Shown here in pieces: positions 56,767 to 64,000 of a stretch of DNA of 64,000 nt. The stretch spans positions 28,949,548 through 29,013,547 of the forward strand of contig NC_091298.1 of assembly GCF_038502225.1 (NCBI RefSeq), given 5' to 3'. Under the pieces are notes generated by a model, which saw only the letters and a list, made by a program, of their open reading frames with translations, did no database searches and was not told the origin of the DNA. Both the position numbers and the translations under genes were made by a program. Numbering within the stretch: position 1 is the stretch's first letter; every line of letters begins with the position of its first letter. The stretch comes from Cherax quadricarinatus. Taxonomy: Eukaryota; Arthropoda; Malacostraca; Decapoda; Parastacidae.

Positions 56767-58140
56767 CACTCCTGTGTATCCAAAACACTGCTGGGACTTA
56801 CAAATACTTTGTATATATTCCTAGATAATAGTAAATGACCAAGGCAGGTGTAAATGTCCACCTGTCAATGTGTTTGTGACAATTTGAGTACAATTTCAGT
56901 ACCCATATATTAGTGTCAGAACAAAGATTGGGTATGAAATGACAAGAACTACTATAAATTGTAATTATCAGAACATAAAAATTATATAAATATAAAAATG
57001 AGAAAAAAAGGTATATTGGCAACACTTCTGCAAGAGGCAGGACTCGATGCTGCCCTCAGGTGAGCATTAAGTGCCAACTTCGCAGCCTCATATCTCAGTA
57101 AGCATTGACCCTAATTTTTTTTAATCCTATAATGCTTGGAAAAATGTTCCCTATTTCCAGAAAAAAAACTTTTTATTTTTCAAAATATTTGGGGCACTGG
57201 GCGAGACAACGTATATATACTTTTGGACCGTTTAGGGGTTAAAACAGCGACTTTATAGTGTTCTTTTGTATGTTTTTTACAGTTGTATTTGCAATTTCTT
57301 TGTCTCATTTGATAGAATGGAAGATATATTACAGAAATAGAGATGATTTTGATTGGTTTTAGTACTGAAAATGGCTTGAAACTGAGCTCAAAATAGCAGA
57401 AATGTTCAATTTTTGCCAATGTTCAAGAGTGAACAAATGACATCACATGTCTAATACACGTCAGCTGGTGGGTCTAATGTACGTTCATGAATGTGTTTAT
57501 ATTATTTATACAATTATTACAATATTGCTTAACAGTAAATCTTCTATTTTTTGGTGTGAATAAAAATTCATTGTGAATAAAAAATCAAAATGGAATTCAT
57601 TTGTAAAGCCTGAAAATGTAACTAATAAACAGAGGAAATGTTAGTTTAGTGCCAGGAATGCCTGCATTGTTTATTCTGGACCTTATTTTGAAATTGGAGT
57701 ATTCTGAACTTTGTGTTAAATTGGCCAAATTACCAAATTTCAATCACTTTATTGGGTAGTTGAAACAGTTGACTGGGCGATTTCTTGTGCTCAATCTATA
57801 AAATAGAAGTAATACTAGTGAAATAGTTAAGAAATGGGAGTCAAAGTTGGCAAAATCACCGATGCGTAAATATCGCCGAAGCAGCAAAATTCACGAGTAT
57901 AATTTTCTTTAGTTTTCCATCAAATTTCATACTTTTTTGTTTTATTACCTTCAGAAAATTATTTTCTACCATTTCATAATAAAAAATAATTTTTTTTTTT
58001 TTGAAAATTCTTGGACCCTGGCTGTCACTCTGAGATTTGGCCTCTGAACCCTCAAAGAGTTAAGCTATACAGGAAAAGGGGTTACTAGCCCATTGCTCCT
58101 GGCATTTTAGTTGACTTTTACAACACACATTATCATTTAA

Positions 58141-58649
58141 AAAATTATTCATTTCTTGTATTAGGACAAAAGAATGTGGTGTCAGGTTTTTAACTAGGTT
58201 TAGGATATTACTTAAATTATGATAATACCTGTATTTTAAAAATTTTTAAATGTTTTTAACTATACAGCAATGTACACTGTATCCAGTATTTAAGAAAAAT
58301 AAGTACCTTATGGCCTCTTCCTAGTATAGGAGTAATTCTGAAGCTCATTTGAGCACTTTTTTTTCATGAAGAAATGAGACTTTGAATGTAACCATGTGAT
58401 ACATGACATGGTGAGAAATTATGAATTATTGTACAAGAAGGAACTTCATCACTTGATTTCATTTTATTATGATTGAGTATTAACACAACTATGTTGAGAA
58501 ATTGTACTCAATCCACCACATACACTAGGTCAAAATGGTTACAGAATGTTAATAATTACTGAGTAGATGAATAAATGTTTGTCTGGCAGGTAGATAATGA
58601 AATATCAACACGGTGATATACACAAATGTAACTACTGTATATAGAATCT
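58141..58649. other. No feature recognised
   Basis: AT-rich sequence between two transposon clusters; no motif identified. Confidence 0.4.
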
Positions 58650-58653
58650 TTAA

Positions 58654-59722
58654 CCCTTTGAGGGTTTTGGTCGTACTAGTACGTCTTACGCGTAGGGTTT
58701 TTTGACGTACTAGTACTCATAAATTCTAGCGGCCTCAAATCTAGTGGGAGAAAACTGGTAGGCCTTCATATGAAAGAATGGGTCTATGTGGTCAGTGTGC
58801 ACAGTCTAAAAAAAATCCTGCAGCACACAGTGCATAATGAGAAAAAAAAAACTTTGACCATTTTTTTTAATAAATCAGCGACTTTGCAATGTATTTTCGT
58901 ATGGTATTTATTGTTGTATTCTAGTTTTCTTGGTCTCATTTTATAGAATGGAAGACATATTACAGAAATTGAGATGATTTTGACTGGTTTTACAATGAAA
59001 GGTGCCTTGAAATTGAGCTCAAAATAGCAGAAATGTTCGATTTTTACCAAACTTCAAAAGTAAACAAATCGTGCTAAGCGTGCAATACACGTCAACTGGT
59101 GAGTCTAATATTCTTTCACAAGTGCACCAATAATATTTATACCATTTTTTACACTAATGCAGTAGTCTGCATAACAGCAAATCTTATATTTTTTGTGAAA
59201 ATAAAAATTCAAAGTGGAAAGCAAAAGAATATAAGAGGGGCCTTGAGACGTGACTAATGACTAGAGGAAATGTCATTTTAGTGCCAGGAATGTCTTTCTT
59301 GTTTATTCTGGACCCTATTCGGAAATTGGCATCTTTTGAAATTTGTGTGAAATTGGCAAAATTGCTAAATTCTGACCACTGTACTGGATAGTTGAATTTC
59401 ATAAATGGGTGGTTTCTTGCACCCATTCGATAGAAAAAATGGAGTTCTAGCGAAATATTCATGTTTTTTGTCGACTAGTACAGTGAAATTGGCCGAAAAT
59501 GGGGCTCAAAGTGGGCAAAATCGCCGATGCGTAAACATCGCCAAGACCGCTAACTTTGCGAGAGCATAATTCCGTAAGTTTTCTATCAAATTTCAAACTT
59601 TTGGTGTCTTTATGATCGGGAAAAGATTCTCTATCTTTTCATAAGAGAAAATAATTTTTTTTTTTTTAAATTTGGCCGACCCTGAGAACGAGTTTCGGAG
59701 AGGGCTGTCGACCCTCAAAGGG
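58654..59722 (+). mobile_element. piggyBac-like MITE (family 1), complete reference copy
   Basis: TTAA (58650-58653), CCCTTTGAGGGTTTTGG at the left, GTCGACCCTCAAAGGG at the right, TTAA (59723-59726); 1069 bp. The subterminal GACGTACTAGTACTCAT and its relatives form short inverted repeats. No ORF above 92 codons. Confidence 0.9.
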
Positions 59723-59959
59723 TTAATGATGATGTTTTGCCCACTCAGTGGACTTTATCAAGTAACAAACAAGTTTGTTACCTGATAAGACCCACTGCAC
59801 GAGTAAAACTGATGGAATCAACAAAGGCTTCATGTAGCTGCATTAGTGTTTATCATGATGTTATGCTCACATAAAATCAAACAGTTTGGATTTGAGGCTT
59901 CACCTACGATATGAATTATTTAATTTTGTATATTCACTTTCACAGAGATGACTTTTATT

Positions 59960-60300
59960 TTTTTTAACATGCTGGCTGGCCCCACCGAGGCAGGGTCACC
60001 TGAAGAAGATACACTTTCACCATCATTCACAATATCACTGTCTTGCCAGAGGTGCACAGATATGACAGTTCAGATATCCGTCCAAACAGCAAATACCCCA
60101 AGCTTCTCCTTTAAAGTGCAGGCACTGTACTTCAAACCTCTAGGACTCAAATCTGGCTAAACCAATTTCCCTGGATTCCTTCACACAATATAACATTGCT
60201 CAAACCCCAACAGCTCATCAGATCCAAAAACCATTTGTCTCTACTCCTATCTAACACACATGCCTGCTGCATGTCCAAGTCTCTTGTACACAAATATATA
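59960..60300 (-). mobile_element. RTE LINE copy 9, old 3' fragment
   Basis: Degenerate RTE 3' UTR and the last codons of the ORF on the minus strand (CACCGAGGCAGGGTCACC, AAAGTGCAGGCACTGTACTT). Confidence 0.78.
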
Positions 60301-60703
60301 CATTATTTATTACCATGTGCAAATTACAAACCCACTGACCTATGTATTCAAATACTATACTATGGTAACTATCATCAAACTTCCACAGACACTGGTGGTT
60401 TTATGAAGGACGATGGGGCAATCCAAGCATCAAGTGCCATATACTCATGGCTGGCTTCTGTGAACATGTCAATGGACCCACTGGGATAATACGCAAACGA
60501 GTTAACTTCCCATGCAATAGAACTAATAATAGAAATTCATAGATATGGCCTAAGAATGTAAGCTGTTGAATAAATCTCAAATAATACATGAACCTTCATT
60601 GTGTGTTAGGTGTAAGGAATCTTATAAATAAGTCTATTATTTTTTAACCCTTTGACTGTTTTGGTTGTATATAAACATCTTACGAGCCAGTGTTTTTCAC
60701 GTA

Positions 60704-61672
60704 CAGTGGACCCCAGGTATTCGATATTAATCCGTTCCTGAGAGCTCATCGAATACCGATAATATCGAGAACCGAATCAATTTTCCTCATAAGAAATAAT
60801 GGAAATCAAATTAATCCGTGCAAGACACCCAAAAGTATGAAAAAAAAATTTTACTATGTGAAATATTAAGTTTAATGCAATAGAATAATTACAACAACAA
60901 TAAAATAACTGACACTTACCTTTAATGAAGATCTGGTGATGATTGATGGGATGGGAGGAGGGGAGAGGTGTTAGTGTTTAGAAGGGGAATCCCCTTCCAT
61001 TAGGACTTGAGGTAGCAAGTCCTTTTCCGGGGTTACTTCCCTTCTTCTTTTAATGCCACTAGGACCAGCTTGAGAGTCACTGGACCTCTGTCGCACAACA
61101 AATCTGTCCATAGAGTTCTGTACCTCCCGTTCCTTTACGATTTGTCTAAAATGGGCCACAACATTGTCATTGTAATAGTCACCAGCAAGGCTTGCAATAG
61201 CTGTGTTAGGGTGATTTTAATCCATAAAGGTTTGCACTTCAACCCACTGTGCACACATTTCCTTAATTTTTGAAGTAGGCACAATGGAGTCCACAACTGG
61301 CATAGGCTTCTTAGGGTTAGCCCCAAACCCTTCAAAATCTTTCTTAATTTCCATACTAATTCTCACCCTTTTTACCACAGGGTTGGCACTAGATACTTTC
61401 TTGGGGCCCATGGTGACTTATTTTGCAGAAACAAGCACCAAACACAGTGATAATATGGAATGTACCGAATGTATCCTTAGATGCGCGCACACTGGCTGGC
61501 TTGTAAACACTGGCACACACGGGGCAGTTCAGGCCACACGTGGACAGGTCTCGTACGAATCGTATCGAATACCGGGTTTTCAATCGAATACCGAGGAAAT
61601 TTTTTTGCGATATAATGCATTGAATACCGGATTTATCGAATACCGATGCCATCGAATACCGGGGGTCCACTG
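60704..61672 (-). mobile_element. Tigger derivative, 969 bp
   Basis: CAGTGGACCCCAGGTATTCG to CGAATACCGGGGGTCCACTG, TA on both sides. The word CGAATACCG occurs repeatedly at both ends (seven or more times with its complement). Confidence 0.92.
60971..61411 (-). pseudogene. Deleted Tigger transposase: N-terminal tip fused to C-terminal tail
   Basis: MGPKKVSSANPVVKRVRISM runs in frame into KKDFEGFGANPKKPMPVV and then LPTSKIKEM-type text, a TAA at about 61218, and the tail REVQNSMDRFVVRQRSSDSQ ending SPSKH. All DNA-binding and catalytic parts are gone; two separate internal deletions kept the frame. Confidence 0.82.
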
Positions 61673-62306
61673 TACATGTATTTATACTCTAAAATTCTAA
61701 CGGTTTCAAATAAAGCGGGAGAAAGCTGGTAGGCCCACATGTGAGAGAATGGGTCTGTGTGGTTAGCGTGTGCAATATAAAAAAAAATCCTGCAGCACGC
61801 AGTGCATAATGAGAAAAAAACCTCCGACCGTGTTTTTGGATTAAAACGCCAACTTGGAGGTATATTTTCGTATAGTATTTATGATTGTATTCTCGTTTTC
61901 TTGGACTCATTTGATAGAATTGAAGACATTTTACAGAAATAGACATGATTTTGATTGATTTCACGATGAAAAGGACCTTGAAATTGAGCTCAAGGTAAAG
62001 GAAATGTTCGATTTTTGCCGATATTCAAGAGTAAACAAATGGCGTCATTGTCCAATAAGTGTCCAATTAGCCATTCTAATGTGCAGTCATGAATGGGTTG
62101 ACATTATTTATACAATTATTACAATAATGCAGTAGTCTGCATAAAAGAAAATCTTCTATTTTTTGTGTGAATAAAAATTCAAAATAGAAAGCAAGAGTAA
62201 TATAAGAGGGGCCTGGAGGCATGATTGATGAACAGAGAAAATGTTATTGTAGTGCCAGGAATATCTGCAGTGTTCATTCTGGACCCTATTTTGAAATTGG
62301 CATCTA

Positions 62307-63450
62307 CAGTGGACCCCCGGTTAACGATTTTAATCCGTGCAAGAGGGGTAATTGTTATGCGAAATAATCGTTATGTGAATGAATTTTCCCCATAAGAAAT
62401 AATGGAAATAAAATTAATCCGTGCAAGACACCCAAAAGTATGAAAAAAAAAATTTTACCACATGAAATATACATTTTCCCACACACAAAGAGAAGGATAC
62501 ATGCACAATAGTAGAGTAGTACATGCACAGTATATATTGTGCATGTACTAGTCTACTAAATGAAGAATAAATGACACTTACCTTTATTGAAGATGCAGCA
62601 ATGACTGATGAGACACTGTGTCCTGGGAGTGCCTTTTCCTCCTGAGTACTGTAGGTCCTGTTTGGCATTTTCTTCCAGAACAGGCCTTATCACACTGTGT
62701 ATGCCACTACGATTCTTAAATCTCTCAAACCAACCTTTGCTGGCTTTAAATTCACCAATATGAGCACTAGTTCCAGGCATTTTTCCCTGTTCACCTGGGT
62801 GTTAGTCGACTTGTGTGGGTTGCATCCTGGGAGATAAGATTAAGGACCCCAATGGAAATAAGTTAGACAGTCTTCGATGACACTGACTTTTTTGGGTTAT
62901 CCTGGGTGGCAAATCCTCTGGGGTTAATTGTTTCTTGGTATTCTCAATAAGCCACACCAACAACGGTGCTACAGCAGCAGCAGCAGCTGACAGTGCAGCA
63001 GCAGCAGCAGCTGACAGTGCAGCAGCAGCAGCAGCTGTACCACCAATAGTAGCGATGGTTGATTGGGGTTTATTATACAACCTGGCCAGCTCGGAGACAT
63101 GCACTCCACTTTCATACTTATCAATGATCTTTTTCTTCATCTCTATTGTAATTCTCACCCTTATTGCTGTAGGGTTGGCACTAGAAGCTTTCTTGGGGCC
63201 CATGGTCACTTATTTTCCAGAAAAAGCACCGAAAACACTGTAATAATACGAAATATTCCGATTGTATGCTTGGATGTTACCGCGGAGGCTGGCTGGTAAA
63301 CAATGCCACCGGCGGAACATGTGAGCGCGTCTCGGAAGAAAATCGGTAAGCGGGTTTTTAAGCGGTATGTGAGGCAAAATTTTTGCAATTAAAGTAAGCG
63401 GTATGCGAAATAATCGCTATGTGATGCCATCGTTATGCGGGGGTCCACTG
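62307..63450 (-). mobile_element. Tigger derivative with alanine repeat (short allele), 1144 bp
   Basis: CAGTGGACCCCCGGTTAACG to CGTTATGCGGGGGTCCACTG, TA on both sides (62305-62306, 63451-63452). Sister of the element at 45920: same deletion, same poly(A)/splice motif (62571-62588, minus), same 3' hairpin (62509-62558). Confidence 0.92.
62802..63203 (-). pseudogene. Tigger transposase N-terminus with short alanine repeat
   Basis: MGPKKASSANPTAIRVRIT, helix-turn-helix (EMKKKIIDKYESGVHVSELA, NKPQSTIATI), an alanine run of about 25 codons (62971-63045), then PLLVWLIENTKKQLTPEDLP to a stop after QPTQVD. It is collinear with 46191-46892 apart from the repeat length. The catalytic core is absent; a fragment with SAHIGEFKASKGWFERFKN follows at 62780. 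Confidence 0.82.
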
Positions 63451-63844
63451 TATTTCAATTTGCACGAAATTGGCCTAACTGTCAATTTCTGACCACTTTA
63501 TTGGGTAGCTAAAATTGGTAAATGGGCGGTTTCTTGTACTCAGTCGATAGAAAAAATGAAGTTCTGAAGAAATAGCTATGAGTTTGGTCATCTGGAACAA
63601 TGGAATTGGCTGAAAATAGGGCTCAAAATGGGTGAAATCACCGATGCGTAAACATCGCCGAGATCGCTAACTTCGCGAGAGCATAATTCCATAAGTTTTC
63701 GATCAGATTTCATACTTTTGGTGACATTAACATTGGGAAAAGATTCTCTATTATTTCATAAGAAAAAATCATGTTTTCTTTTTGAAAACTTTGCAACACA
63801 GAGAGACACTTTAGGATTTGGGGTTGTGACAGTCAAAGGGTTAA

Positions 63845-64000
63845 CATACCAGCCATATCCCACCAGGGCAAGGTGACCAAAAAAGAGCAAACGAAAGTGT
63901 TTCTTCTTTTTACATTTAGTAATTTATACAGGAAGGGGTTACCAGCCCCTTGCTCCTGGCATTTTAGTTGCTTCAGGGCAACATCTGAATCACTGTTTCA
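63845..64000 (-). mobile_element. Short RTE derivative, intact junction, runs off the window
   Basis: Minus strand: RTE 5' UTR (AAATGCCAGGAGCAAGGGGC, GTAACCCCTTCCTGTAT) joined near 63905 to the RTE 3' end (TTTTTTGGTCACCTTGCCC, CTGGTGGGATATGGCTGG). The family-1 MITE 60648-63840 is inserted in the TTAA of its 3' tail. Confidence 0.72.

Larger units (their letters stand above)
53455..57238. mobile_element. piggyBac-like element (family 2)
   Basis: CCCCTAAATGGTTCAAACAT and the inverted TTTTGGACCGTTTAGGGG, TTAA on both sides. It contains the Tigger element 53513-55832 and, further right, the microsatellite-bounded module. No transposase was seen. Confidence 0.8.
53237..58059 (+). mobile_element. 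piggyBac-like MITE (family 1) holding a family-2 element
   Basis: CCTTTTGAGGGTCC after TTAA (53233-53236); GAACCCTCAAAGAG before TTAA (58060-58063). It is split at the internal GGATTAAAACAGCG by the family-2 element, and that TTAA became the target duplication (53451-53454, 57239-57242). Native length is about 1.03 kb, as for the other family-1 copies. Confidence 0.85.
53108..58140 (-). mobile_element. Short RTE derivative split by nested DNA transposons
   Basis: The 3' end is on the left (AACACATAGGCCGTCTACC, GAGGCAGGGTGATTC) and the 5' UTR on the right (GGAAAAGGGGTTACTAGCCC, CTCCTGGCATTTTAG at 58070-58115). The split is at TTAA (53233-53236 and 58060-58063). Rejoined, TTCTTCTTTTTATTTTTATTAA-GCTATACAGG parallels the intact join at 63900-63935. 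Confidence 0.7.
60648..63840 (+). mobile_element. piggyBac-like MITE (family 1) with two Tigger insertions
   Basis: TTAA (60644-60647) CCCTTTGACTGTTTTGG to GTGACAGTCAAAGGG TTAA (63841-63844). It is split by Tigger elements 60704-61672 and 62307-63450, each with TA duplications. Removing them leaves about 1.08 kb, the family length. Confidence 0.9.

Noticed and set aside
59764..59782. Short hairpin GTAACAAACAAGTTTGTTAC as a terminator or RNA
   Set aside because: Too short, no associated transcript signal and no second copy noticed.
1..64000. tRNA or rRNA genes
   Set aside because: No A-box/B-box pairs with a cloverleaf or rRNA-like text were recognised on either strand by reading; a dedicated covariance search would be needed to exclude them fully.

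Overview
This is eukaryotic nuclear DNA, most likely from an arthropod and probably a decapod crustacean. The reasons are spliced exons with GT/AG borders, RTE, CR1/L2-like and Jockey-like LINEs, Tigger/pogo and piggyBac-type DNA transposons, and large minisatellites. There are no bacterial operons, no CRISPR array and no recognisable RNA genes. Almost the whole window is nested transposable elements plus satellite DNA; only about 1.4 kb is convincing host coding sequence.

Host gene: three exons on the + strand (25758-26836, 35465-35675, 44084-44207) join in phase and encode part of a Vps62/DUF946-family protein. The first and last exons of the gene lie outside the window or were not recognised. 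The two introns (8.6 and 8.4 kb) are filled with transposons.

Layout: 1-6.4 kb holds two RTE LINE copies on the - strand; the larger one sits in a Tigger relic, which itself sits in a piggyBac-like MITE. 6.4-12.7 kb is an 18-bp G-rich minisatellite with a hierarchical structure, split by a CR1/L2-like LINE. 12.7-24.4 kb is one LINE (called LINE-B here) broken by three separate insertions: a 5.4-kb Tigger derivative that contains a second Tigger derivative, a 23-bp minisatellite and an RTE fragment; an antisense LINE that contains a piggyBac MITE; and a non-coding LTR retrotransposon with a TACG target duplication. 24.5-44.2 kb is the host gene with its intronic elements, including a long foldback transposon (28363-32243) that carries a Tigger transposase gene. 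44.2-64 kb is further nested Tigger, piggyBac-like and RTE-derived DNA.

The Tigger elements all have CAG...CTG ends flanked by TA and a transposase starting MGPKKASSANP. Two copies keep most of a DDD transposase gene, each broken by a few mutations; the rest are internal-deletion derivatives. The piggyBac-like MITEs are about 1.05-1.08 kb, begin CCCTTTGAGGG or similar, and sit in TTAA. Many insertions are clean enough that the empty target site can be read across the junction, so the order of events can be worked out from the sequence alone.

Most notable observations: a constant framework with a subfamily-specific repeated word at the Tigger ends; an 18-base motif fusing a poly(A) signal to a 5' splice site that recurs in eight Tigger copies; a short RTE-derived retroelement (RTE 5' UTR joined to RTE 3' end); a 159-bp perfect palindrome with a 13-bp target duplication; and the foldback element within a host intron. 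Family names are assigned by reading; no database search was possible.
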